From CAYURP01 sp964447175 (lineage in GTDB: Bacteria; Zixibacteria; MSB-5A5; SM23-73-2): DNA of 7,426 bases. Where the stretch lies: the NCBI GenBank assembly GCA_964447175.1, contig CAYURP010000072.1, forward strand, positions 1 through 7,426, given 5' to 3'. The position numbers and the translations under genes are program-made. The notes under the pieces are model-generated. The model saw only the letters and a list, made by a program, of their open reading frames with translations. It did no database searches and was not told the origin of the DNA. How positions within the stretch are numbered: the stretch's first letter is position 1; every line of letters starts with the position of its first letter. Positions 1-5,153 of the stretch are shown in pieces.

Positions 1-2
1 AG

Positions 3-470
3 ATGAAAAAAAAGAAGGTTTTCATTGGGGTAATCGGAGCCGGGAAATGCACAAAAAAAATCTTCTCCCTGGCAGAAGAAATCGGCAGAGAGATCGCCAA
101 GTCAGGAGCGGTTCTGGTTTGTGGGGGATTAGGGGGAGTTATGGAAGCAGCAGCTAAAGGTGCAAAAGAGGCTAAAGGCATTACGGTGGGAATACTTCCC
201 GGAGACTCTAAGGAAGATGCCAATCCTTATATTGATATCCCTATTGTCACGGGAATCGGTGAAGGCCGGAATCTGATGGTGATCCGTTCCTCTGATGCCA
301 TTATAGCTCTTCCCGGGAAATACGGAACCCTTTCTGAGTTAAGCTTCGCTGTCAAACTGGAAAAGCCGGTGGTGGGTATCTCCACCTGGGATATCTCCGA
401 AAGAATCACTAAATCTGATGATCCCCAGGAAGCGGTTAAGTTAGCTCTGGGTAAAATCGGTGAGGAATAA
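3..470 (+). CDS. TIGR00725-type Rossmann-fold (SLOG superfamily) protein
   Basis: This 155-aa protein has the layout of the short SLOG/LOG-like nucleotide-binding family known as TIGR00725, in which function is generally unassigned. Seen directly: an N-terminal beta strand and turn (VFIGVIGAGKC, residues 6-16), a glycine-rich GGLGGVMEAAAKGA (41-54), a VGILPGD strand (62-68), the segment NPYIDIPIVTGIG (74-86), GEGRNLMVIRSSD (87-99), and PGKYGTLSE (104-112). The last matches the PGGxGTxxE phosphate-binding signature of lysine-decarboxylase-like/LOG proteins, but its second glycine is replaced by Lys. The length fits the family. The ATG at position 3 gives a natural N-terminus, but only two bases precede it, so neither its ribosome binding site nor any extension can be seen. 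The stop lies 5 nt before the acylphosphatase start, indicating an operon. A cytokinin-type (LOG) phosphoribohydrolase role is possible but not supported. Confidence 0.85.
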   Translation: MKKKKVFIGVIGAGKCTKKIFSLAEEIGREIAKSGAVLVCGGLGGVMEAAAKGAKEAKGITVGILPGDSKEDANPYIDIPIVTGIGEGRNLMVIRSSDAIIALPGKYGTLSELSFAVKLEKPVVGISTWDISERITKSDDPQEAVKLALGKIGEE

Positions 471-475
471 AGAAT

Positions 476-751
476 TTGGAATACCGGGCCCATGTCGTTG
501 TTTCAGGTTTGGTTCAGGGGGTGGGGTACCGTTATTTCGTGTACAGAAAGGCAAAGGATTATAACCTTAAAGGTTATGTGAAAAACCTGTATAGCGATGA
601 TGTGGAAGTGATGCTGGAAGGGGATAAAGGAGTAATTCTGGATTTAATTCAGGAACTAAAAACAGGTCCCATATCCGCTCATATTACCGGTATTAAAGTA
701 GAGTGGGAGGAGGGTCAAAGTGAATTCGAAGATTTCCAAATTAAATTCTGA
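476..751 (+). CDS. acyP: Acylphosphatase (TTG start)
   Basis: This is a 91-aa acylphosphatase (EC 3.6.1.7), a small cytoplasmic alpha/beta enzyme that hydrolyses the carboxyl-phosphate bond of acyl phosphates. Both signature regions are present: GLVQGVGYRYF (residues 11-21), with the phosphate-binding and catalytic Arg19, and GYVKNLYSDDVEV (33-45), with the catalytic Asn37. Length is typical at about 90 aa. The start must be the TTG at 476: an in-frame stop sits at 461-463, no ATG or GTG lies between it and the catalytic Arg, and GAGG at 462-465 can serve as a ribosome binding site 10 nt upstream. The gene starts 5 nt after the TIGR00725-type gene and its last 32 nt overlap apt, so all three are probably cotranscribed. 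The physiological substrate of bacterial acylphosphatases is not settled. Confidence 0.95.
   Translation: MEYRAHVVVSGLVQGVGYRYFVYRKAKDYNLKGYVKNLYSDDVEVMLEGDKGVILDLIQELKTGPISAHITGIKVEWEEGQSEFEDFQIKF
706..714 (+). promoter_or_regulatory. Ribosome binding site deciding the GTG start of apt
   Basis: The run GGAGGAGGG lies inside the end of the acylphosphatase gene, with 5 nt between it and the GTG at 720. It is the best Shine-Dalgarno match near the start of apt and favours the GTG over the in-frame ATG at 759, which has only a weak GAGAAG upstream. Confidence 0.6.
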
Positions 752-1271
752 GAAGTTTATGTCTCTGATAAGGGACGTAAAAGATTACCCCAAAAAAGGT
801 GTGGTGTTCAAAGACATAACCACCCTGATAAAAAATGGAGAAGCCTTTAATGAAGTCCTGGGCATTCTCTATGAGATCTGCAAGGATAAAAGGATCGATC
901 TGGTGGCAGCTATAGAGTCCAGGGGATTTATCTTTGGAGGCGCCTTAGCAGACAGGTTGGGAGTGGGGATTATTCCTGTGAGGAAATTAGGCAAGCTGCC
1001 GGCAGAATGCGTGACACAAAAATATGAACTGGAATACGGAACCGATTCTCTGGAAATGCACACCGATGCCGTGTCCCAGGGACAGAGGGTTTTGGTGGTG
1101 GATGACCTTCTGGCTACCGGAGGAACCCTTCAAGCTACCTGCAGATTAATCGAAAAACTGGGAGGAGAGGTGGTTGGAATTATGGTTTTAATCGAGCTAT
1201 CTTTTCTCAAAGGTCGAGAAAAACTTAAAGGTTATGATTTCTTTTCCCTTCTCCGATACGATAGCGAATAG
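720..1271 (+). CDS. apt: Adenine phosphoribosyltransferase
   Basis: Adenine phosphoribosyltransferase (EC 2.4.2.7) makes AMP and pyrophosphate from adenine and PRPP in cytoplasmic purine salvage. The 183-aa product shows the family hallmarks in order: IRDVKDYPKKGVVFKDITTL (residues 17-36), ESRGF (66-70), the flexible-loop region PVRKLGKLP (86-94), the KYELEYGTD segment (101-109), and the type I PRPP-binding motif VLVVDDLLATGGT (124-136) with its paired Asp residues. The GTG at 720 has a strong ribosome binding site and gives 183 aa. The ATG at 759 would give 170 aa, nearer the family norm, so the first 13 residues are uncertain. It overlaps the acylphosphatase gene by 32 nt, suggesting translational coupling, and is followed 25 nt later by an intrinsic terminator. 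Confidence 0.97.
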   Translation: MNSKISKLNSEKFMSLIRDVKDYPKKGVVFKDITTLIKNGEAFNEVLGILYEICKDKRIDLVAAIESRGFIFGGALADRLGVGIIPVRKLGKLPAECVTQKYELEYGTDSLEMHTDAVSQGQRVLVVDDLLATGGTLQATCRLIEKLGGEVVGIMVLIELSFLKGREKLKGYDFFSLLRYDSE

Positions 1272-1296
1272 TAAAGAAAAATACGATTAAAATGAA

Positions 1297-1323
1297 AAAG
1301 GCAGGAAAGAAATTCCTGCCTTT
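1297..1323. terminator. Bidirectional intrinsic terminator between apt and the convergent lipoprotein gene
   Basis: An 8-bp GC-rich stem (GGCAGGAA, 1300-1307, with TTCCTGCC, 1313-1320) closes a 5-nt loop and is extended by three A-T pairs. On the + strand it is followed by TTTAATTTT. On the - strand the complementary flank gives CTTTTTCATTTT. It can therefore end transcription of apt (+) and of the lipoprotein gene (-), which converge here. Confidence 0.85.
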
Positions 1324-1331
1324 AATTTTCT

Positions 1332-1351
1332 TAAGAACTTTTAAGTTCTTA
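1332..1351 (-). terminator. Second small hairpin just after the lipoprotein stop codon
   Basis: TAAGAACT (1332-1339) pairs perfectly with AGTTCTTA (1344-1351) around a 4-nt loop. On the - strand the hairpin begins one base after the TAG stop of the lipoprotein gene. The stem is AT-rich and the following bases are A-rich rather than a clean U-tract, so alone it would be a weak terminator. It may act as a 3'-end stabilising hairpin ahead of the stronger one at 1297-1323. Confidence 0.4.
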
Positions 1352-1352
1352 G

Positions 1353-2234
1353 CTAAGGTTTAGTCTTATATTGTCTATTCCCTGGATCAGCTTGATAGCA
1401 AGCTTTAAAGCTAACCCAGGCGCTGGGTATGCTTACCTCCAGGACGTGAATCTTACCATAATGGGCTGGTGAATCACCGGTTTTAACTGCGTAGACGTGA
1501 CCTTCGATAGCTTGCACAGAATAACCAGAGGGGAAATAACCTGAAGAAGGAGCAACGTCCGCATCGTCCCAATCGCTCATATACCCCAGATCCTGGATCT
1601 GCCCGTTATTGCATCCGGCTAACCAGACCCTGTCGGCTCCGGGACGGGGAGCGAATTTCTCACAGATTATGTCTCCAATGCCTGATGGAGTAATGTAGGT
1701 TGTGGTATTCAAATTGGTCAAATCAGCCACGCTGAAGTCGGAAAGCTCATAACCTGATTCCTCTTTGTTCTGTGCATATCCATATATTTTATCATATGTG
1801 GCACTTTCATCTCTGGGGGTATCCTGGATGATATTGGATGGCTGGCTGATCTCTTTCCAGTTGTCTTTAGCTGCAACCACCAGGAAACTGTATGTGGTAC
1901 CATTGGAGAGGTTATTGATCATTTTGGATTTCACCTGATTAGAGGGAGGGGATATAGCAATGGAATCAACCTTGATGAAAACTGCAGGAATAACCTCCGG
2001 AACAGTTGTGGTGCTATAGGCACCCTGGTATTGGTAGATAAAATAACCATCCAGGTCATCCTCGTAGTTGCTGGTATACCAGAAAAGAAATACACTTTCA
2101 TCTCCAGTAACGCTTTTGAGCCCTAAAGGTGGGGATAGTTTCTCCGGGCTCAATACCTTGGTTATCTTGTCCTCGCATCCTTGAACCAGAGCCAGGGCAA
2201 AGACTAAGATAAGAAGTAGTGTTAATCGCTTCAC
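1353..2234 (-). CDS. Lipoprotein with fibronectin type III-like domain
   Basis: This is a predicted secreted lipoprotein of 293 aa with no assigned function. From the GTG start the N-terminus is basic (Lys2, Arg3), then a leucine-rich hydrophobic stretch (4-17), then the lipobox LVQGC with Cys20 as the lipidation site. Residue +2 is Glu, not Asp, compatible with outer-membrane sorting by the E. coli rule. Residues about 34-141 resemble a fibronectin type III domain: an SPPLGLKSVTGDESVFLFW opening, then DLDGYFIYQ, then a LSNGTTYSFLVVAAKD strand. The C-terminal part (about 235-290) has a GYSVQAIEGHVYAVKTGD strand pattern and FKACYQADPGNRQ. I associate this with surface proteins of FCB-type bacteria, from memory and without a family name. 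A longer reading from ATG at 2279 would bury the signal peptide behind 15 residues and has no better ribosome site. It converges on apt and is divergent from the tRNA. Confidence 0.85.
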   Translation of the reverse strand: MKRLTLLLILVFALALVQGCEDKITKVLSPEKLSPPLGLKSVTGDESVFLFWYTSNYEDDLDGYFIYQYQGAYSTTTVPEVIPAVFIKVDSIAISPPSNQVKSKMINNLSNGTTYSFLVVAAKDNWKEISQPSNIIQDTPRDESATYDKIYGYAQNKEESGYELSDFSVADLTNLNTTTYITPSGIGDIICEKFAPRPGADRVWLAGCNNGQIQDLGYMSDWDDADVAPSSGYFPSGYSVQAIEGHVYAVKTGDSPAHYGKIHVLEVSIPSAWVSFKACYQADPGNRQYKTKP

Positions 2235-2240
2235 CCAAAA

Positions 2241-2248
2241 CCTCCTTT
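2241..2248 (-). promoter_or_regulatory. Ribosome binding site deciding the GTG start of the lipoprotein gene
   Basis: Read on the - strand this is AAAGGAGG, close to a perfect anti-16S match, separated by 6 nt from the GTG at 2234. It fixes the start so that the protein begins directly with its basic signal-peptide end. Confidence 0.85.
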
Positions 2249-2313
2249 CATTCTGAAAGTTAAATTTCAATTTAACCATATTCTAATTAAATAATATCGT
2301 AAACTCATCTGCA

Positions 2314-2342
2314 AATATTCAAAAAATATGAGATAAAGTCAA
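2314..2342 (-). promoter_or_regulatory. Predicted sigma70-type promoter of the lipoprotein gene
   Basis: On the - strand, TTGACT (2342-2337, five of six matches to the -35 consensus) is followed after 17 bp by AATATT (2319-2314, four of six matches to the -10 consensus). Initiation near 2307 would leave a leader of about 70 nt before the GTG at 2234. The -35 box lies in one arm of the dyad at 2338-2359. Confidence 0.5.
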
Positions 2343-2359
2343 GAGAAATTTCACTTGAC
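2338..2359. promoter_or_regulatory. 22-bp near-perfect dyad between divergent promoters (operator-like)
   Basis: The left arm GTCAAGAGAAA (2338-2348) and right arm TTTCACTTGAC (2349-2359) are inverted copies with one mismatched pair (2344/2353). The outer part of each arm is the TTGAC core of a -35 box, one facing each way. The inner GAAA/TTTC bases are symmetric too, which two -35 boxes alone would not require. This could be an operator for a dimeric regulator controlling both the lipoprotein gene and the tRNA, or chance symmetry. No regulator gene is in the window. Confidence 0.4.
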
Positions 2360-2385
2360 ATTTCTCCCCGATCCTCTTTTATAAA
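2355..2385 (+). promoter_or_regulatory. Predicted sigma70-type promoter of tRNA-Arg
   Basis: TTGACA (2355-2360) is a perfect -35 box. TATAAA (2380-2385) matches five of six -10 bases at a long 19-bp spacing. Initiation near 2392 would give a precursor with about 50 nt of 5' leader, including the heptamer repeats, before the tRNA at 2444. The long spacer makes this less certain than the promoter at 2640-2667. Confidence 0.5.
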
Positions 2386-2405
2386 GATGGGAGGAAGGGC
2401 TGGGT

Positions 2406-2440
2406 AACTATGAACTAATAACCATGAACCATTAACCAAT
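2406..2440. repeat. Five-unit degenerate heptamer tandem repeat upstream of tRNA-Arg
   Basis: Five consecutive 7-bp units fit AACYAWK or close variants with no phase break. The first two begin AACTA and the last three AACCA; their final two bases are TG, AT, TG, TT and AT. The array ends 3 nt before the first base of the tRNA, so it would lie in the tRNA precursor leader if the promoter at 2355-2385 is used. No function is evident from the sequence. Confidence 0.75.
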
Positions 2441-2443
2441 CGT

Positions 2444-2517
2444 GCCCCCGTAGCTCAGTAGGATAGAGCAGCGGTTTCCTAAACCGTTGGTCGGGTGTTC
2501 GAGTCACCCCGGGGGTA
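2444..2517 (+). tRNA. tRNA-Arg (anticodon CCU)
   Basis: The cloverleaf folds fully. The acceptor stem GCCCCCG (2444-2450) pairs with CGGGGGT (2510-2516), with a G-U pair at the end. The D stem GCTC/GAGC holds a 9-nt loop. The anticodon stem GCGGT/ACCGT (2471-2475, 2483-2487; its first pair is G-U) holds loop TTCCTAA with anticodon CCT at 2478-2480. A 5-nt variable region follows, then the T stem GGGTG/CACCC with loop TTCGAGT. The discriminator base is A2517. The 3' CCA is not encoded (TTG follows), so it must be added by nucleotidyltransferase. It reads AGG arginine codons, which occur often in the protein genes here. No integrase or duplicated tRNA end is seen, so it does not look like a used attachment site. 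Confidence 0.95.
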
Positions 2518-2639
2518 TTGATGGATAAAGTTCCTAAAACACCTGTAAGTTCTTTCATCATCTCACATTAAAGAAATAAGAAACTTCTCATACAAGGTAA
2601 TTCGAGTTCCTGATAATTTAAATAAAATTAAAAAAAATC

Positions 2640-2667
2640 TTGACATTTTTTTTAAAAGAAATATAAT
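2640..2667 (+). promoter_or_regulatory. Consensus sigma70-type promoter of the barrel-protein gene
   Basis: TTGACA (2640-2645) and TATAAT (2662-2667) are both perfect consensus hexamers with a 16-bp, T/A-rich spacer. An A-rich run just upstream (2622-2638) could act as an UP-like element. Initiation near 2674 leaves a leader of about 30 nt, containing AAAGGAG at 2689-2695, which is 7 nt before the ATG at 2703. This predicts strong, largely constitutive expression. Confidence 0.85.
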
Positions 2668-2702
2668 GTATAGCTAAGTTACTTAAAGAAAGGAGTTTCT
2701 AA

Positions 2703-4349
2703 ATGAAACTGAAGTCCTTGATTTTAGCAGTTTTCATAATCTTAACCTTAAGTAGCCTGTGCTACGCCCAGATGACCGATTACAATTTCATAGGAGCTGG
2801 AGCAAGAGCTAAAGGGATGGGAGGAGCGTTTTTCGGGGTGTCGGATGATCCCTCCGCAGCCACCTGGAACCCGGCCGGCTTGACCCAGATGGATAAACCC
2901 CAGATGGGACTTAATTTTAAAAGCTTTATGCCCAAACACACTTTCACCCAAACTTACCTGGGTAATAGGGAAAAGACTTATGATAAGAGCAGATCGGAAA
3001 TCAATTTTGCCAGCGTGGTTATTCCCTTCACTATGGCCGGAAGAGATCTGGTGGGAAGTGTAGCTTTCCAGAGAATATCAGACCTTTATGGTGAAAATCT
3101 TTTCTTCAACAGCAATACCCTGATAGAACCGGTCTCCGACGAAATGGTAATTCAAAGGGATCCCATCTCAGGAAATCCATTGGATTCAGAGACTTTCTGG
3201 GTCTATTCCAAGCTTAACGAGCTTTATCGAATTTATCAGATTTTAACTTTTCCCGTTGGAGATTACGGTTATGACACCCTTTACAAAATTCATAGCGTGG
3301 AGTTGCAGGATAATATCGATGGCAGCTTTAACCAGATAGTTCTGGCTCTGGCAGGAAAACCCATGAAAGATTTTTCCTTGGGTGTAGGGATCAACGTGTA
3401 TACTGGTGGATACAATTACAGCGGAAAGCAAACTGATACTTTGAGGCCGCCACCAAATGATACCGTACTGAATTTGAAACCCTCGGTGGAAACGGATTAC
3501 CGGGGATTCAATTTCACCGTGGGAGGTATGTATCAATATCAGAATTTAAGGATTGGAGCTGTAGTGAAAACTCCCTATACTTTAGAGGAACGTCAGGATT
3601 TCTCGCTTTTGTGGGATGAGGTGATAATGGGTGTAGTCAACCCTTATCCCTCCCCTTCCCTATACGTGCCCAAGGGGATTCTTTATAAAATCACTCAGAA
3701 GTGGAAATTGCCCCCTATCTTCGGATTGGGAGCATCTTACAAGCTGGGTAATTTAACCCTTGCGGCTGATCTGGAGATTAGGAAATACTCTAACACGGAG
3801 CTATCCTATCAAACACGTTCTTTACCCGATGAAAATGCTCCAAATGCTCCGCAAATGGATAACCAAGTCATACGCTCCCCAGCAGATTTTTTACCCCCAT
3901 CCGATCCTACCTTTCCATACAGGACAGTAAATCTGAAGTGGAAAGATACCAATCAATTCAGAATCGGTGCAGAGTATGTGTTTCAATCTTCCTGGGGTAA
4001 AATACCCATTCGGGTAGGGGTAAGAAACGATCCCAAGGTTTTCTCAGATCTTAGTGATGTGGTTATCGATACCACCTATATGATCTCCGTGATTAGTTAT
4101 AATATAGGGGAATTGGATACCATAGGAATCAAGAACATATATTATAAAGCTAATGAAACTGATCAAGTTCAGGGCATGGTTTTTACATTGGGGACCGGGA
4201 TTGGTTGGAAACAGATAATGTTCGACGTCGCTTATGAGTACAGCAGTTACGAGACCAAAGCCAAAGGCACAAAATTCGGGAACTCTTTTGATGAGCTCTG
4301 GGAGAGAAAAGACCATAAAATTTTCTTTAACTTTACCGGACTGTTTTAG
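2703..4349 (+). CDS. OmpP1/FadL (PorV-like) superfamily outer-membrane beta-barrel protein
   Basis: A 548-aa predicted outer-membrane protein. It has a Sec signal peptide: Lys2 and Lys4, a hydrophobic core at residues 5-19, and likely cleavage after Ala22 (LCYA-Q). The start of the mature protein carries the family signature at residues 31-60, with GARAKGMGGA, then GVSDD, then WNPAGL. This is the pattern of FadL/OmpP1/TodX and PorV/PorQ-type proteins, whose N-terminus forms the hatch of a barrel. The rest is rich in alternating aromatic/hydrophobic strands with polar turns, and the chain ends in Phe (NFTGLF), as BAM substrates usually do. At 548 aa it is longer than E. coli FadL (about 446 aa). 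FadL relatives move hydrophobic compounds while PorV-like ones serve type IX secretion; the sequence does not decide between these. It has its own consensus promoter and terminator, so it is probably monocistronic and abundant. Confidence 0.85.
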   Translation: MKLKSLILAVFIILTLSSLCYAQMTDYNFIGAGARAKGMGGAFFGVSDDPSAATWNPAGLTQMDKPQMGLNFKSFMPKHTFTQTYLGNREKTYDKSRSEINFASVVIPFTMAGRDLVGSVAFQRISDLYGENLFFNSNTLIEPVSDEMVIQRDPISGNPLDSETFWVYSKLNELYRIYQILTFPVGDYGYDTLYKIHSVELQDNIDGSFNQIVLALAGKPMKDFSLGVGINVYTGGYNYSGKQTDTLRPPPNDTVLNLKPSVETDYRGFNFTVGGMYQYQNLRIGAVVKTPYTLEERQDFSLLWDEVIMGVVNPYPSPSLYVPKGILYKITQKWKLPPIFGLGASYKLGNLTLAADLEIRKYSNTELSYQTRSLPDENAPNAPQMDNQVIRSPADFLPPSDPTFPYRTVNLKWKDTNQFRIGAEYVFQSSWGKIPIRVGVRNDPKVFSDLSDVVIDTTYMISVISYNIGELDTIGIKNIYYKANETDQVQGMVFTLGTGIGWKQIMFDVAYEYSSYETKAKGTKFGNSFDELWERKDHKIFFNFTGLF

Positions 4350-4370
4350 GAAATTGGAGTACCACAATTT

Positions 4371-4400
4371 AAAGGCGAAGCAACAAGCTTCGCCTTTTTC
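4371..4400 (+). terminator. Strong intrinsic terminator after the barrel-protein gene
   Basis: An 11-bp perfect stem (AAAGGCGAAGC, 4371-4381, with GCTTCGCCTTT, 4387-4397) closes a 5-nt AACAA loop, and the descending arm runs into a T-tract. It lies 21 nt after the stop codon. A weaker inverted repeat, AAATTG/CAATTT (4351-4356 and 4365-4370), sits directly before it. Confidence 0.93.
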
Positions 4401-4412
4401 ATATAAAAACCC

Positions 4413-4440
4413 TTGCCAAATTCAATTTGTCTCTTAGATT
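4413..4440 (+). promoter_or_regulatory. Possible promoter of the TPR-GH57 unit
   Basis: TTGCCA (4413-4418, five of six) and TAGATT (4435-4440, four of six) are 16 bp apart, between the preceding terminator and the TPR gene. Initiation near 4447 would leave a very short leader (about 14-17 nt) that still includes the AGAGG at 4454. A new promoter is expected after so strong a terminator, but the match is only moderate. Confidence 0.35.
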
Positions 4441-4460
4441 AAAACAGAAAACAAGAGGAA

Positions 4461-5153
4461 ATGATGAGCCCCAAAAAAATTAGAATATCCAAGCATATGA
4501 TGAAGGAAGATAAGCTGGTAACCACAGCCTTCCGTTTTAGCGAATGGATACAAAAGAATATTAAGAGGGTTATAACAGTGGCGGGGGTGGTAGTAGCGGT
4601 GGGAGTCATTATCTTCATCATTCTTTCCGCCAGGGCGCAGAGGAGTGAAAAAGCATATCAGCTTCTGGGCCAGGCAACCATTGCGTTCAGGTTAGGTAAT
4701 TTAAATCAAGCCATATCAGATCTGGAGACTATTGCCAGTAAATATGGAGGCACCAAAGCTGCCCTTCAGGCTTCTTTTCTTCTGGGAAACATCTTTTTTG
4801 CCAGTGGCATGTTCGACCAGGCTATATCCACCTTTGAGGAGTTCAGAAAAAGATATAAAGATGATCCATTCCTTTTAGTTTCGTCCATATCCGGAATTGC
4901 TCAATGCTACCTGGAGAAAAAGGAATTTGGTCGTGCAGGTGATTTCTTTTTTCAAGCATTTGAATCAGATCCGCAAGGGGTTCTGGCGAAATATTGCCTT
5001 TCATCCGCTGGATTTTCTTATGCCCAGGCAAAAGACTATGAAAAAGCCAGATCTGCCTACCAGAAAGTAGTGGAACTATTTCCCGATGCCCCGGAAGCTG
5101 TCAAAGCCAAAAAGGAACTGGCTGAAATTAATTATGGCTATGCAGAAAAATGA
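4461..5153 (+). CDS. Membrane-anchored TPR protein (YfgM-like architecture)
   Basis: A 230-aa protein with a basic N-terminal tail (residues 1-36, including KHMMKEDKLVTTAFRFSEWI), one transmembrane helix at about 37-56 (valine- and isoleucine-rich), and a C-terminal domain of about four helix-turn-helix TPR-like repeats (roughly 66-97, 101-134, 140-170 and 177-208). Typical TPR spacing is seen in LLGNIFFASGMFDQAISTFEEF and the KDYEKARSAYQKVVELFPD segment. This matches single-pass, N-inside proteins such as YfgM, whose periplasmic TPR domain helps at the Sec translocon. That role is inference here; a general protein-interaction scaffold is equally possible. Start: ATGs at 4461 and 4464 are adjacent; the AGAGG at 4454-4458 is better spaced (5 nt) for the second. 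The end overlaps the GH57 gene, so the two are likely translationally coupled. Confidence 0.8.
   Translation: MMSPKKIRISKHMMKEDKLVTTAFRFSEWIQKNIKRVITVAGVVVAVGVIIFIILSARAQRSEKAYQLLGQATIAFRLGNLNQAISDLETIASKYGGTKAALQASFLLGNIFFASGMFDQAISTFEEFRKRYKDDPFLLVSSISGIAQCYLEKKEFGRAGDFFFQAFESDPQGVLAKYCLSSAGFSYAQAKDYEKARSAYQKVVELFPDAPEAVKAKKELAEINYGYAEK

Noticed and set aside
3..470. Cytokinin-activating LOG phosphoribohydrolase or lysine decarboxylase
   Set aside because: The short length and segments such as NPYIDIPI fit the TIGR00725 group better, and the PGG of the LOG motif is PGK here.
2235..2279. Longer lipoprotein start at the - strand ATG 2279
   Set aside because: It would place 15 polar residues before the signal peptide, while a near-perfect Shine-Dalgarno lies inside this segment 6 nt before the GTG at 2234.
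2444..2560. tRNA-Arg as an integration (attachment) site
   Set aside because: No integrase gene, no second copy of the tRNA 3' end and no foreign-looking genes follow within the window.
2520..2562. Possible terminator hairpin after the tRNA (GATG...CATC with AAAG/CTTT)
   Set aside because: The stem is short and interrupted, the loop is long and no T-tract follows.
2519..2569. 16-codon frame (MDKVPKTPVSSFIISH) just after the tRNA
   Set aside because: No ribosome binding site, very short, and the ATG falls within 2 nt of the mature tRNA end; most likely chance.
3243..3536. 97-codon - strand frame inside the barrel-protein gene
   Set aside because: Antisense shadow of a gene with a clear signal peptide and family motif; no start signals or recognisable domain.
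4044..4367. 107-codon - strand frame opposite the barrel C-terminus
   Set aside because: Antisense shadow; composition follows the complementary coding strand and no ribosome site precedes it.
4234..4437. 67-codon + strand frame overlapping the end of the barrel gene and its terminator
   Set aside because: It runs out of frame through the barrel C-terminus and then through the terminator hairpin; no ribosome site and no protein-like features.
5086..5133. N-terminal extension of the GH57 protein to an upstream ATG at 5086
   Set aside because: The extra 16 residues are basic and unlike GH57 N-termini, and would make a 68-nt overlap with the clearly coding TPR gene. The family normally begins a few residues before the HMHQPY motif.
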